Assembly (NCBI GenBank): GCA_964023275.1
Contig: OZ029914.1
Coordinates: 48,252,530 to 48,316,529, forward strand
Direction of reading: 5' to 3'
Origin: Norana najaformis
Taxonomy: Eukaryota > Annelida > Clitellata > Crassiclitellata > Hormogastridae
DNA: 64,000 nucleotides
Each line of letters opens with the position of its first letter. Positions within the stretch are counted from its first letter, which is position 1. Positions 1 to 11,614 of the stretch are shown piece by piece. The notes below the pieces were generated by a model. It saw nothing but the letters and a program-made list of their open reading frames with translations, had not been told where the DNA came from and searched no databases. The position numbers and the translations under genes were made by a program.

Positions 1-325
1 CAACGAAATACGCTTATGCCTGCAATATTTTATGCTAGGTTTTATTTTATAATCCTTTTCCTACCATTTATGTTTCCTAACAAATACCTTAATTATTGTT
101 AACACATGAGTTTTTGTAGCAGACTGATGTGACGGACAACTGCCGATTGTGGAACTTAAGTCTACTTAACTTCGCTCTTCGGCAAATGCGACAATCTATA
201 ATTTTCATATCCACGTGCTAGTGTGGCATGACATTTGACTTTGCCTGTGCTAGAACTGTAACAATCGTTCCTTATGTTTTTGTTGTCGATAACAGTTTTT
301 CATTTGGTTCTAACAAAGTCAATGA
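1..325 (+). other. Intron of IgR1, left part
   Basis: This stretch is non-coding. It matches, with scattered differences, the introns between the second and third Ig exons of IgR2 (from about 15580, resuming near 18060) and of IgR5 (from about 58365). The window therefore opens inside IgR1, and its start exon and first two Ig exons should lie just upstream of base 1. The 105-codon open frame at 228-545 runs across the edge of a transposon and is not a gene. Confidence 0.7.
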
Positions 326-1383
326 CTGTAGCGATTTCCCCTGTAGGTCCACATCGTGTCTTAGACAGTTGAATGATTCACTGGCTATATACATATATAT
401 AAATAAAATATGTCTACATGCGTATAGTCTAGAAAGTTTAGATTGTAGATGCAACTGTGCATCTAGTATTCAGGCGGTGTCTACAATTTATCTCGATAGA
501 CGGGCGTGTTTAAGAAGAATAGATTATCCAGTGGCCAGCAAGTAGCTATTAGATTTGTATAAACGTCTGACTACGGCCAGCATAGTTATATGTATATGTA
601 CTGTATGTAGATGTGGGTGAAAGGACGGAATGTGGAAAGGGGAACGTTGAATTGGCGCGAACTGTGTGGCGGGGCTGCACTGAGTCAGAGTACTGTTTTG
701 AAATAGACTGATGGGATTCGCGGACCTACCCTGGGAGGCGGCAAAGGATTCTGAGGACGATAGTTTTCGCGCCTGAAGGGGAGATCAGTTCTGCCGAAGA
801 CGTTGAGCGGGCGAATGTTCACGTCGTTGCTCGAAGCAAACTCCAAGTCTTGAACGAAGCTGTGCTGTCTAAAGGGACTGTTGTTTCTTTCGATGGAACA
901 AAGGCTCGTTAAGGAAAGGTTGATTGCGAGACAGTCAAGACGAAAAGAGTGAGACTAGCGTTTATCGGTGACTAGCGGACGAATTGGCTTCATGAACAAA
1001 CGTCTGAGTATAGCAGAGACCCTACGAACTCCGACCGATGAAACAAACTTCTTAAGACTGGTGGGAATCACCCGCCCAGATGGGCGAAAGACTAAACTGT
1101 GATAAAATCAACGAGTGCCCAAGAAAGACATCTTGTGGTATGTGAATGCCCACAGTGCTGAACTGAGCGACTCGTCGACTTAAGTACCTGCCGGCCATCG
1201 GGGGAGGTTAATTTTTCTATTGTTAGCTTCTGAATTTACCATGAACAGTAAAAGTCTTCCTATTAGTAGGACAATGCTGGCCTACGTATGTTAGCTAAGC
1301 GTGAACTTTGACACCGTTCTACTATATATATATATAATATTAGTATATATATATACACACTATTTATATTGTCCATTCGGATA

Positions 1384-1416
<33 letters not shown>

Positions 1417-1669
1417 TATATATATTGTCTGAATGGACAATATATATAGTGTTATAATTTTTTGCATACCTTAGAGCTGCATTATATTCGAGCGGACTCA
1501 TTTGGACAATCCTAGACATTCTCAATTGTAAGTGACGTTTGTTAGCTAGGCAAGTCCAGCAGTAGATCGCTGCAAGGAGCCGCGACGCCCTCTCAACCGC
1601 GCATTTCACGAGAGAGTGAGGGAGTAAGTAAGGAGAGAGCAGCATACGGTGAGAGGGGAGTCGCTACAG
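326..1669. mobile_element. Non-autonomous DNA transposon in IgR1 intron
   Basis: The ends are imperfect inverted repeats: CTGTAGCGATTTCCCC on the left, and the reverse complement of the right end reads CTGTAGCGACTCCCC. A TGA trinucleotide flanks both sides (323-325 and 1670-1672), consistent with a 3-bp target-site duplication. The paralogous introns of IgR2 (around 18243-18256) and IgR5 (around 58683-58697) hold the uninterrupted site, so the insertion boundaries are well defined. No transposase frame is visible inside. The interior includes an AT-rich palindrome at 1366-1445 and a more GC-rich part at about 600-1250 that may be a separate nested repeat. The superfamily is unknown. Confidence 0.8.
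1366..1445. repeat. Long AT-rich palindrome (hairpin)
   Basis: TATTGTCCATTCGGA near 1368 is followed by (TA)n and then TCTGAATGGACAATA near 1427-1442. Together they can pair as a stem of nearly 30 bp with a TA-rich centre. It lies within the transposon at 326-1669. The long minus-strand open frame over it is low-complexity sequence, not a gene. Confidence 0.7.
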
Positions 1670-1780
1670 TGACCTTGTTATAAAATCAGCACTGTCCTGC
1701 TATTAGTATGTCATTTAGACCCATAATTATTTGCTTTTCTAACTGCAATTATCTAAGACTTTGAATACTTTTCTAATCAG

Positions 1781-2041
1781 ATGTACCAAGAAATCTTACC
1801 ATAATACCCATGAAATATACCCATGTGGTTGGTGATCGTCTAACGTGTTGGGCCAATGGTAATCCGACTCCAGACTACGAATGGATGGAGATTGAAACAA
1901 AAAGAACCATTCCTGGATCCATTCTAACCATCGACGACCACATGAGGTCCGATCAGAATCACAGCTTCAGATGCACAGCATACAACACTGTGGCTGGTCT
2001 TCGAAAACATATTGCTCAAACGGTCACATTCACTGTAACAG
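1781..2041 (+). CDS. IgR1 exon: third Ig domain (I-set)
   Basis: This 261-nt phase 1-1 exon lies between TTCTAATCAG and GGTAAAT. It encodes an I-set-like Ig domain with the paired cysteines and core tryptophan visible as LTCWANGNPTPDYEW and NHSFRCTAYN. It is a close paralogue of exons 18528-18788 (IgR2) and 58811-59071 (IgR5), which share exact length and splice phase. The domain is extracellular and membrane-proximal in the modelled protein. The reading frame joins directly to the TM exon at 3168. Confidence 0.9.
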
Positions 2042-4017
2042 GTAAATAAAAATTTCAACATTCCACAGGGACATATTTATTATTACTGAACCTAAAAATA
2101 AATTGTAATACAATAATACGAAGCTGTTTTAAACTTTCTTGCTGATGGGCCCAGAGGTAAAGCGAACACTTGATAGTTATCTAGATCAGCTGCGATTACT
2201 GCCAGAATCTAAGCTAAACACATGACACCAGTTTATTGCTGAGCGTTGTGTCAAGTCGAAGGCGTTGATCAGAGATACTATTTTTAATTGAAATCATAAG
2301 GAATAGTAGATGGAGAGGCTTGAGGTAACTAATACGGGATGGAAGACAAGTGTGGTGGAGAGAACGAAGAATTAAAGAACTTCAGACAGGATGTCATACT
2401 CCAACTATGAATTTATGCAGACTGAGTTGCACTTGAGGCACAGAACATCACTGGATTGGTGATATTCTGTGCTCAAAATATGTCTCCACTCTACGCCTAA
2501 AAAATGGGGCATAAAACGAGCCCATAGGTGGTTTGATTCTAACCTATACTTTAATGTAGCCTACCAATATCAGTTTAAATCTGAGAAACAGTGGCGAGCG
2601 CCAGATAAATATTATAGGATTTTGTGACGGTGATAAATCTCTCTCAGCACAAACGAACATGTAAATAAAAGCGCACATTCATAGTTTCTCGAAATAAGGT
2701 TTGAAGCTGGCTAATATCACTTGATAACCTGATGATAGGACAATCTGTGTTTTCTACACTTTGGTGATTATTTTAACAAATGGAAAATCCAATCTTAATC
2801 GTAAACTAGAGACTTGTACAGCGCCCAACGAAAACTAAGTCGCGAAACAAGCTTATTCACAGGCGCTCAGTCAAAACAAGTTCGATAGGCAAGAAGAGTT
2901 TCGTTCCAGGTCAAAATCCAAGAGTCGGGCAGGTAGGCAGCCAGAAGGCTGCGGTGCGTGTTGTGTGGATTGTGTCCTGCAGGATATGTAAAGGAAGAAC
3001 AGGATTCAGGATAGGATCTGCGGAAGAGGAACGTTTTTAGTTAGGGTTAGGGTTACTCCTGCTGAGAGATTGCAAGGAGTTAAGTGATGGTTAGTTCGTG
3101 TGATGGATCACACAATTGTTGTAATTCTTGTGGGAGTTTATTCTATCGCGTTGCTGTTGCTTTCCAGCGATTTCAATATCGTCGAAAGCAGCTGCAGTGG
3201 TGTTAACCGTTGGTTGCGTGATGGCTGTCATCGCTTTACTTGTTCTTGGAATAGGAGTGGCGTTGACAGTTAAAGCCTGCGCCAAAGGTTTGGTTTAAGT
3301 TGACTTTTAAAATTTATTTATAATTGTGTTACCTAAAATTTCTGGAAAATTACAGCAGTGGTGGAAATATTGGAGGATTGGAACTCCAATCATCTCCCTT
3401 TCTTGAGAAATAAGAAGTAGAACAATCGCCAACAGAGAGCCAATGAATTGCCTAAATAAATCAGTTCATATTGAATATTGAAACCTATGTTTGCATGAAA
3501 TATTTAGACCAATATCTGCATAAAAACTTATTCGGGATCTACGTGCGTGCATGACTTTGCCAATACAGACAATACAAGATGTTCGAGCATCAGTCGCGTG
3601 CGAATGAACTTGTCGTTCTTAACGAACACTGTCGTTATTCAGACTTGCATGGACCACATTCTAAAGGTATTCAGATAACTAGTTAAATTATACTACTTTA
3701 CAATACGTTGCTTGCCATTTTTGGTGGGATTGGACCTTCTAGGAAATTCAGTGAATCCTAGAAACTCTCACGAATCGTCGACTCAGCAACAAGACTATGA
3801 AATGGTGAGTGAATCCGATATGCAGCCTGAAGACTCGGGAAATGCGCCTATAGCCCAAAGCACATCAAATGAAGAAGACCTCAAATATCATTCAGCAGAA
3901 AACATCGACTCTGAAGGTTACTGCTCACTGAAACGCAGCTCATCTGCCACTTTCGTACAGCCAGCAGTATACGCTCAGTTGCACCTATATGTCAACACAA
4001 GGTCCAACGACAACTAA
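1781..4017 (+). CDS. IgR1: Ig-superfamily receptor, 3' part
   Basis: Joined exons are 1781-2041, 3168-3287 and 3743-4017. The visible product is one I-set Ig domain, a TM helix and a cytoplasmic tail of about 90 residues. The gene is truncated by the left edge of the window. The tail has tyrosine motifs YEMV, YCSL and YAQL, and a GRB2-type YVN, a pattern typical of inhibitory or adaptor-recruiting receptors. Compared with IgR5, every visible exon is collinear, introns and the 3' flank are also similar, and the tail repeat is present once rather than five times. A direct duplication with IgR5 is likely. Ligand and pathway are unknown; a recognition or immune role is inferred from architecture. 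Confidence 0.75.
2042..3167 (+). other. IgR1 intron with antisense LINE 3' end
   Basis: The intron resembles the IgR5 intron 59072-60174 throughout. From about 2797 to the acceptor it consists of an antisense copy of a LINE 3' end that recurs across the window. Its hallmarks are GCGCCCAACGAAA, CAGGCGCTCAGTCAAAAC and a CCAAGAGTCGGGCAGG block. The same insertion at the same place in IgR5 shows it predates the duplication. A short TTAGGG run near 3035-3055 is probably chance. Confidence 0.65.
3168..3287 (+). CDS. IgR1 exon: transmembrane segment
   Basis: This 120-nt phase 1-1 exon follows GCTTTCCAG and precedes GGTTTGG. It encodes a short stalk followed by a hydrophobic stretch (VMAVIALLVLGIGVALTV) and then KAC, a single-pass helix with a basic stop-transfer residue. 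It is collinear with the exon at 60175-60294. The open frame on the opposite strand here is a LINE remnant. Confidence 0.82.
3743..4017 (+). CDS. IgR1 exon: cytoplasmic tail, stop
   Basis: This terminal coding exon is entered in phase 1 after CCTTCTAG and ends at TAA. The tail is acidic and Ser/Pro/Gln-rich, with tyrosines in DYEMV, GYCSL, VYAQL and LYVNT. YVN fits the GRB2 SH2 preference (YxN) and the YxxL/V sites are ITIM-like without the canonical -2 residue. One copy of the nonapeptide-type unit (NSHESSTQ) is present where IgR5 has five. The weak pyrimidine tract makes the exact acceptor less certain than the frame. Confidence 0.75.
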
Positions 4018-5050
4018 ACTACTTCAACCAAACAGCCATGGAATTGATGCTAATCGGAAGTCCTGCATGGTAAAGTCAGCCATTGAACTGTACGCTTCAG
4101 TTTAAGTGTAAGAAACACACAAGTGGACAACCTTTGGCTATAATAATAACAACAGAGAAACTACGAAAATTAACATTTTCGGTTGTGTCGAAATGTTGCT
4201 AAATATTTATTCGCATTGCGGACGTCCGATATGAAAGAATTTTAAAGAGACTCTTAAATAGTTGTTTTATAGTTTAGATCTACGACATTACAACAGCGAT
4301 GATGGTGCTGAAGACCAAAAATATAGAAAAGCCAAAACAGAACAGTGTTTAATATGAGAAAATGAACAAGAGGTTGAAAAGAGGAAAACCCTATTTTCTC
4401 GTTCATTATGTTACATGAGTTGTTACTAAAATGGTACATACATATTTCAGATCATGCTAACTGCAAAGTTACCAAACACACCCACGGTTAGTGTTTGGTC
4501 ACTGTTAGCATAACCTTCCTGCTTTTATGATTTTGTGTTAATGAGCCTTTATGATTTTAAATGTTTCATATTGGTGGATCACAACAGCTGGTGATTCACG
4601 ATATTGAAACGCATCTGCAAGTAGATCATATGCACCGATTCACTCACTAAAACATACAAATAGCAATATGAAAGACTAATGTGGCTGATTATGGTAAAAA
4701 CTGTTGAAAAATTGACCACAATTAGATTGTTCATCTAGTTGAAATAAAGCTAGTCAAACAGCCTAGCCATAATATTTTAACTTCGATCGTCCGACCGCGG
4801 AACCCTACATTTCTGTCTGTGATATGACCACATAATTCTCGTCAGGATCCTGGAGTTATTACTTTCATAAGTGAAATAATGGCAGCAATGAGCTTTGGCT
4901 AAAATGAAAGTTGAATTTTTCAATAGCACTAGTCATGTTACCCTGCAAAAACAAAAACGTTGAAACAACGCTTATGAATACTTCTAACCAGAATCAGCTC
5001 GAAATGCAAAATTAACTTAAAGGGCCTAATGTTTGAGTGTATATCATCAC
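4018..5050 (+). other. 3' flank of IgR1, duplicated with IgR5 flank
   Basis: The non-coding sequence is collinear with 61133-62150 downstream of IgR5. The probable 3' UTR lies here, but no polyadenylation signal can be assigned with confidence; an AATAAA occurs near 4742. The last part (about 4860-5040) also matches the orphan copy that begins near 29945. Confidence 0.6.
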
Positions 5051-8000
5051 TGAGCTGTCTTGCGATTTCGAAAGCTAAATATCGTTGCACTTTCCATCGT
5101 TGAGTATGACCGTCATTGTGAGTAGATTTAATGCATATAATAACTTCTACATAAGGCGTTTGGAGTTTCTAGGGACACTTGTATGCCGTATGCAGCAGGA
5201 AAATCATGCAAACTATCAAGGAACGACGAGCCAGGCTTTTCAGAGCGGCATCGACCTCCATCCGGAGAGGTTTTGACAACCTCCCAGTCGGCTTTAAAGA
5301 ATGCATAACGAATACTGACAGCATCATATTTAATTTCAATATGTCCTTTTTTAATCATATTAAAGCGATTTGCATTCTACTACCAGTGACAATTCGGCCA
5401 CCCGCTTAAAGTAACAATCAGTGACCCTAGCTTTGTTACACTGTCGTCATTTCTCTTCCTTAGCGCAGCACCGGCTAGGAACCTGAACTATATATATCGG
5501 GCAATCATGGACTAGAGTCCGTTGCTTTCAGACTATGGGTGCGCTAAAACTTGCTATTGGAGAAGCTCTCTGACCTTCATTAGCCAGAGGATGAACTAAC
5601 TGTTCGCACTTGTCAAAAAATTGCATTGTTTAGGTTAGCGAGTAAGACCTTCACGATGTTCTTAGAATGTGATGTGTGAATGTCCAGATGTATGCAAAGG
5701 AAGACATATGATTTCAGTGATTAATAATTGCTCTATGACTTAAATGTTGGCTTATTACTTTTGATTATTGAGTTGCTTAAAGCAAATAAGTTTCCGAAAA
5801 TTCAAGAGAATAGTTAGTGAGCTTTGCATTTGGCATAACTTAAGCCTACACCTGCATGCATCACGTCTGTAACAGTGGCTATTTTTCCGTTTCAGACAGG
5901 CCAGAAAATCACGGTGTTATTTGATGTGTGAACCGGTAAATTGACGACTTCTTTTTCTTTGCATCGAAAAAGAATTCATTTGATCTCGTCTTAGGAGTCT
6001 TTTCAATGCCATGTTTAATTATGTAAGTCTTTTCAACAAAATTAGATACACGACAAAACACGCTGCTTGAATATATATCTTGAAGGCTTTACTGCAATGC
6101 ATTTCAGCTTAATCGCCTTTAAAATATAACAAATTGTAAAAAAATCACATTTTTATAATTGGTTTTTTATATATCGTTTCTACAGCAAAATGTCACCTGA
6201 ATCAGTCAGCAGCATATTTTCCTGTTCTCTCATTGTGCATCATCACTATATGCCTTCAAGAGTTTCTGTTATCGTGTGAACAAGGCTTGAACTAATACTA
6301 AACGCTTTTTCATAAAATATAGGCTATAGGATTTCACGGTAAAATAACTTACCAGTTTTTCTCATAAATACGAGTATGTTTAAGACATTTTATGTCGAGT
6401 ATCTTGTGTCTTATATTTAGTTGTTGCATTCTTTTTGCTCTGACTGTTAATCTATTTTGGTTCTATACAGAAGATTTTCTAATAGATTTTCTTAGCGTTC
6501 AGTCAAAAAATATAAGCCTATGTTTAAGTCACTTAATGTCGAGTATCCTGGTATTATATATTTTGCTTCGATAGTATTTTTCTTTTTGGTTCTGTATATA
6601 TATATATATTTATATTATGTTCTAATAAACTCTCTTGTTGTATAAGTACATACACCACTGTTTAAATTCGTTGAGATTCTAATATAGTTATGTGATTTTC
6701 AGAAGCCCATAATAAATGGCCGTTGGAAAGTTATTGTCTCACATGGGTAATCAACAGCAGGATGTTAGCTCTATTAACGTTTTTGGGAAGTGTTTAAAAG
6801 GGGTTATATAGATGCTTTTTACATTACATTTCAGCTATCTCTTTCAGGTGAATCATTTTATGGCGCGGGTCTGTAAAGTAGTTTTTTGCATGTGATGCAA
6901 TGGAGTCACTTATCCATTTGCATTTAGCTGAACTCGCCTTTGTAACTGAAGGAAATCATATCCCTGCAATTGGTTTATTTTATGTATCTTTTTCACATCA
7001 AAGTGATACCTGAATCTATCAGCATGATGCTTATCTTTTCATATAGCCTCAAGAATTTCTGTTATCGTGTATAGAAAGAACGAACTAATACTAAACGCTT
7101 TAACTTCTTCTTTGTGACGCAGGTCTATAAATTATTTTCTTCATGTGATTTCATTTATTCATCTATTCATCTATTCGTGTATTCATTCATTCATGCATTC
7201 GTTCAATCTGTCAACGATTTCTCATGTATTCAGAAAATGTGTATTTATGTTGGCTAAAATTATTATTTTAGAGTATAAATTATTTCTCGCTTAAATATTA
7301 TTATTATATATGTAAAGGTTTAGACTGTCCACGAGATGTTAAACTCCGCCACCGCCTTTAATCGTGTTGTGCCAGTTCCAAGCCTGGTTAAGGAGGAGGG
7401 CGACTCTAATCACCTTCGTTAGGACACAGCGTCGTTACACAGTTACTACACGTACTTCCCTCAAACTCCAAGCCCCTTGACTCGGATTTGATTCGATAAT
7501 TCGGATTCAGTGTCACGATTTTTCAAACACTTGTTGCGTCGAAATGTGACGAAAAATAGCTCGTATACTTGCTTACTTAAACATCCAAATATATGGAACA
7601 TCATGACCTAAAACATTGGATAGGGCAGTCAATGTCATGGTAATAAGACAACTTGATTTCGTTTCTTTCAAAATTGTTGAGTTTAGAGCGCATATTTCAG
7701 AAAACCATAACTGTTAAAATTACATGTCTGATACATCACAGCCAAAAGATGTCGCTTATATGTACGAGGACTACATTATTTTCCAAAATTTTTGAAGTTT
7801 GAAATGTTCTATTACACTGCATTGTTCATAATAACTTTTAAAATGTTCTTTTGTATCGCATTACATATACTGAATTTTTTAAACTAATGTTCTATTGTAT
7901 TGGTTTGCATATGATCACTTTTGAATTATTATACTGTTGTGTGTTTTGTTGACTAAATGCATTTGCATGTATTCTTGCTTTTGAATTGTGAGAGCTTGTT

Positions 8001-8095
8001 TTGTAATAAAAACGATTATTAACCTGCGTATATGTTTTCGATTAAAATAAGATATCTCTTGATATCTAACTGACAGAAGAAAAATTCGTTGCTCT
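5051..8095. other. AT-rich intergenic DNA with local duplications
   Basis: No coding gene is recognised. Two related stretches of about 250 bp lie near 6090-6320 and 6830-7110; both carry a 'TTTCTGTTATCGTGT...AACTAATACTAAACGC' block. A smaller direct repeat holds TTATGTCGAGTATC at about 6391 and AATGTCGAGTATCC at about 6535. An ATTC/ATTCATCT microsatellite lies at about 7147-7205. Confidence 0.5.
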
Positions 8096-8099
8096 AACC

Positions 8100-8690
8100 T
8101 CTATATATTGTACAAAGTCTGTTCCTAAGACGAATTGACTACTGCAACGTTGCCTTCGCTGGCTTGCCATTATGGAGAACCATTTGGCTTCAGGCAGTCA
8201 TCAACGCCGCTGCTCGTCTGGCCACTCGGACTAGCAAATCCGATCATATCACACCCGTGCTTCAGGTGCAACTTCAGTGGCTAAGGATCGGCGAGCGCGT
8301 AAAGTTCAAACGGTGCCTCCTTGTGTACAAATGTCTGAACAACTGCGCACCACGCTATCTAGCAGACAGCATCAGGCCACTATCTGATGACCCCAACCGA
8401 TAGCGACTGCGATCATCAATACCCGCCAATGTCTTCGTACCCGCAACTAAGACTAGAACGCGTGATCGGGCCTTTCGGGTCGCTGGTCCGCGTGCCTGGA
8501 ACGGCCTTCCGTCATCCATTCAGGAGTCCAAAAGTGTCAAACTCTTTAAAAATCAGTTGAAATTCTATTTACTTCAGAACTCCTAGTCCTTGAGCTGACT
8601 TTGGACTTTGTAAAGCATCCTAGAAGTAGCATGCTACTAACGATGCTATATAAATTGTCGTAATTACAATTACAATTACAAATGTTTTGC
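8100..8690 (+). pseudogene. LINE reverse-transcriptase C-terminal fragment
   Basis: This is a decayed 3' end of a non-LTR retrotransposon. The translated order is RRIDYCNVAFAGLP, then INAAARLATRT...HITPVL, LQWLRIGERVKFK, a TAG stop at 8401-8403, then in the same frame RDRAFRVAGPRAWNGLPSSI. These are the thumb and C-terminal motifs of L2/CR1-like LINE polymerases. It ends in a short AATTAC repeat near 8657-8680, typical of LINE 3' ends. There is no intact enzyme. Confidence 0.82.
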
Positions 8691-9099
8691 TAAATGCTTA
8701 TTTCGATAGATCTCGGTTTTTATCCTGGCCTTGATTTTTGTCTTTAGTTCTCTCCAACAGTCTTTTATTCATATTATTTAATCCTATAGAGCCAATTACA
8801 AGAGAACACAGGTGTAAATAAGCTGACAAAAGAAATAAAAACGCTAACAACGTGATTTGTGTGAAAATCTTTTTTAAAACTTGATGAATAACGTTGGTAG
8901 CTGAATGAGTAGTGCTGCAAAGCCAAATTGGCCTGAGTTGATGGCAATCACGGTGACTTATAGAAGAAGGGAACACAGCATGAAACATATAATGATGTTC
9001 AGTTTGGTAAGTATCCTGCATTTTATTTGCAAATACTTCGACCTTCATATAACGTCTTTTAAAGACGTCATATGTCTTGTCTTGTCTTTAATTTCCTCG

Positions 9100-9911
9100 A
9101 GCCCTGGGTTGGCCTCACCATAAACAATTCTGTACCATCTGCTGATCTTCCTCGTTTCTTGTAATTACTGGTCGAACGATAATTCAGTCCATGGCTTGAT
9201 CTTGTCTATCCATGTCATCTATGGTCGTCCCCGAGATCAGGATCAATAATTTTTTCTATGATCTCTTTCTCAAAGCAGTCTCCAATCTTTCGTAGCACGA
9301 GACCGGAGTATGACAGCTTCCTCTTTTTTGATTAATCCTAGCAGACTCCTCTGTACTCCTACCGTCTCTAGGACCCAATCGTTTGTCTTCTTGGCTGTCC
9401 ACGGTACTCTAAGAATCTACCGCAGACATTTCATTTGAAATGCGATGATTCTTGTCTCTTCATCTTTCTTTATGGTCCAGCTCTCACAGCCATACTCTGC
9501 CACTGGCCATACAAGAATTTTCAGAAGTTTCATGTCTTTTGCAAGCAATATGCTATGACTTTTCCAAAGTTTTTTAATGCTGCCCAACACATTGTCCATT
9601 TGCCAATCTCGACCGAAGCTCTCTTCTGCACTGCCAGAGTCTTCGGTTACCAGTGAGCCAAGATTTGGAAATGTCTCAACCTGTTCAAGTTGATTGCCTG
9701 GCACTCTGATGTTGTAGGTTGTACCAATTGTCACCGTGATCTTGGCTTTTTTCACATTAATCAGCATGATTTGATTGATGCTTACCCGGTCAAGACGATC
9801 CATTATCTCCTGTAACTCGGTTTCCGTTATATGAAAGACCTTATATGAACATAAAGCTTCTAAAGACATTATACTGTCAAAAGATATTTGTGAAAGATAT
9901 AAAAAATACAC
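9100..9911 (-). pseudogene. LINE reverse-transcriptase fragment, second family
   Basis: On the minus strand the frame from 9911 reads through motifs LWKSHSILLAKDMKL, ILVWPVAEYGCESWTI and IIAFQMKCLR, then continues in broken frames with ILRVPWTAKKTNDWVLE and SLLGLIKKRKLSY. These match the C-terminal part of the endonuclease/reverse-transcriptase retrotransposons often annotated as craniofacial-development-protein-like. It is 5'-truncated and carries stops. The same family recurs at 28500-28980 (plus) and 53880-54310 (minus). Confidence 0.78.
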
Positions 9912-10489
9912 AAACCTAATTTAAAAAGCGTTCCCGAAAACAGAAAGTTTTTAAACGTGAATTATAAGAACAAAATATAAGAGAAACGTTTTTACATCAA
10001 TGTTTAAAACCATATTATTCTTACTGTCGCTATATTAACGTCAATTTTTTGTGAAATGTTTCGTTCCCGACTCGGGACCACGCTCTTACACAATCTCAAA
10101 TCAACATTCTTGAATTTAAGCAGCGTGAAAGGAAACATTTAAATATAACATTATCAGGATATAACTCTCAACATTAGAGACCAGAGCGGCAATGGCACTA
10201 CATTAGAACACCTGGAAACAAAACATTCTTCTGTCCTTCACTTCTGTATCTAAGGATTTCATTTTATATACGTTCATGTACGAAGCACAAAAAACTGTCA
10301 TATTATAGAATTGTATATAGAGCCCATTTTATCGGCAAAAAATAAATATAAAGCCATTTCTCGCAAAACTTGTGACTGTGATTTGCTCGGCTGTCACCGC
10401 ATGCCGTGCGATTTCTGATTGCGTTGCCAGAAGCGTTCTATATATCCCGAGGAAAGACGAGCAATAATAAATATATATGGTGGTATATT
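9912..10489. other. Intergenic, nothing recognised
   Basis: AT-rich sequence without a supported gene or a clear repeat. Confidence 0.5.
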
Positions 10490-10890
10490 AATCTATAGAT
10501 TGCCGAATCGTCTTCGCCTGGAGCGCTGTCTTCGTCGGTCTTTGCCAGGAGGAGGCATCATCTCGTCTAGAGCGATGCCTTCGAGGTTCTCCGCCTGAAG
10601 CATCGTCTTCGCCTGGAGCCATGTATTCAACGGTATCCGCCCAAGGCGCCACCTTCGACGGTCTTCGCCTGGGGCTCCATTTCCGCCGATGTACAATCCA
10701 CCTGACGGTCTCAACCTAGGGCCGTCCGCCCACGGACGCCGATCCGAGAGCCGTAAAGTCCGGGACCACAAGGACCAGGCCGAACCACCCCCTCTCAGAG
10801 GAATATATGCGACACATTTCTGACTGAGTTTTGCGTGAGTGCGATAGCCTGACAGCGGTGACTTTTCCAGCCATCTGCCCACTATTGGTT
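10490..10890. repeat. GC-rich degenerate repeat block
   Basis: A sharply GC-richer patch sits in AT-rich surroundings. Variants of TCGTCTTCGCCTGGAGC recur near 10507, 10605 and 10659 with intermediate forms between, suggesting an old minisatellite or part of a repeat element. A 129-codon minus-strand frame exists but its Arg/Pro/Gly-rich composition merely reflects the repeats. It sits about 0.7 kb upstream of the IgR2 start exon. Confidence 0.45.
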
Positions 10891-10984
10891 TATAGATGAA
10901 CTTGTTCTAATTAACTTTAACCGTGCATAGGCTAGCGAGAGCAGCGTTAGGGAGAGGTGATTAGAAGATGCTATATGAAGTGAT

Positions 10985-11105
10985 TTATTACGTACATACA
11001 TACATACATAGGCCTACATACATACATGAATGCATACAAACATTCATGCGCACGTATGTATGGATGAGTGTACGTACATATGCACGTATATGCATAGGCC
11101 TATAC
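10985..11105. repeat. (ACAT/ATAC)n microsatellite
   Basis: Imperfect CATACATACATA-type simple repeat. A second one lies in the first IgR2 intron at about 11810-11910. Confidence 0.8.
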
Positions 11106-11299
11106 ACATGCATACAATTTTGAGCTGCTGCAGCCTTGTCTCAATTTGAAACTTTTTAGCCAGTTAGAGGATTCACTTTCGCCTTGTCACAAATGCGCAT
11201 GGGCATAATATTAGTCTATTTGTCGTGCAGGATTATCTCTTCCAGAGTAGTGGTTATTTGTTCTAGTCGGGATGTCTGTCCCCCGGCAACACTAGCCTT

Positions 11300-11580
11300 A
11301 TGCTTCTTGTAACGTCAGCCACCCTGCAGTAGGACTAACTATGGCTATAAGTGTTTCGAACGTTACAACATACGTATTCCTTAAATAACACTGCGAAGTA
11401 TAAGCATTGGTCTATGTTGCCACGAGCTCTGGTCTGTGTTAGTAGTCTTACAATACAGCTTGCACATCGCTCAGTTGACTTTAACGGATAACAACTGTTA
11501 ACTGACTTCATGAAATATCTATTGTTGTATGTTACAGCTACCTATTTTCTTTGTTGAGCAGCTTTCAATATCTTATTGCG
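11300..11580 (+). promoter_or_regulatory. Putative 5' region of IgR2, shared with IgR5
   Basis: The sequence just upstream of the start exon resembles the corresponding region upstream of IgR5 (about 55310-55537). Shared blocks include a CTGCAGTAGGACT/CATGCAGTAGGACT segment, TACGTATTCC...AATA(A/G)CACTG, and the bases before the ATG. This suggests a conserved leader or promoter. No TATA box or start site can be assigned from sequence alone. Confidence 0.4.
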
Positions 11581-11614
11581 ATGAATAGTTTACCAGCTAC
11601 AAACCACTTCCACG
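11581..11614 (+). CDS. IgR2 start exon (first half of signal peptide)
   Basis: ATG begins an 11-codon exon ending in phase 1 at CACG|GTTAGT (MNSLPATNHFH). The paralogous position upstream of IgR5 has GCGATGAATAA... ending CGCG|GTACGT in the same phase. Joining to the next exon puts this polar segment in front of a hydrophobic run (YVLIMAVLIV). Support comes from paralogy and phase. A start at an internal ATG of the next exon (12573) is the alternative. Confidence 0.55.

Noticed and set aside
1364..1645. 93-codon minus-strand frame
   Set aside because: It reads through TA-rich palindrome sequence inside a transposon.
3035..3055. Telomere-like TTAGGG repeats
   Set aside because: Only about two units, inside an intron.
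3556..3666. Possible extra exon between TM and tail of IgR1 (and IgR5 60580-60675)
   Set aside because: Acceptor-like and GTATTC donor-like ends exist and one frame is open in both copies, but its exit phase does not fit the tail exon. The phase that would fit has a stop in IgR5.
10493..10882. 129-codon minus-strand frame
   Set aside because: It is produced by the GC-rich repeat block; composition follows the repeat and no motif is present.
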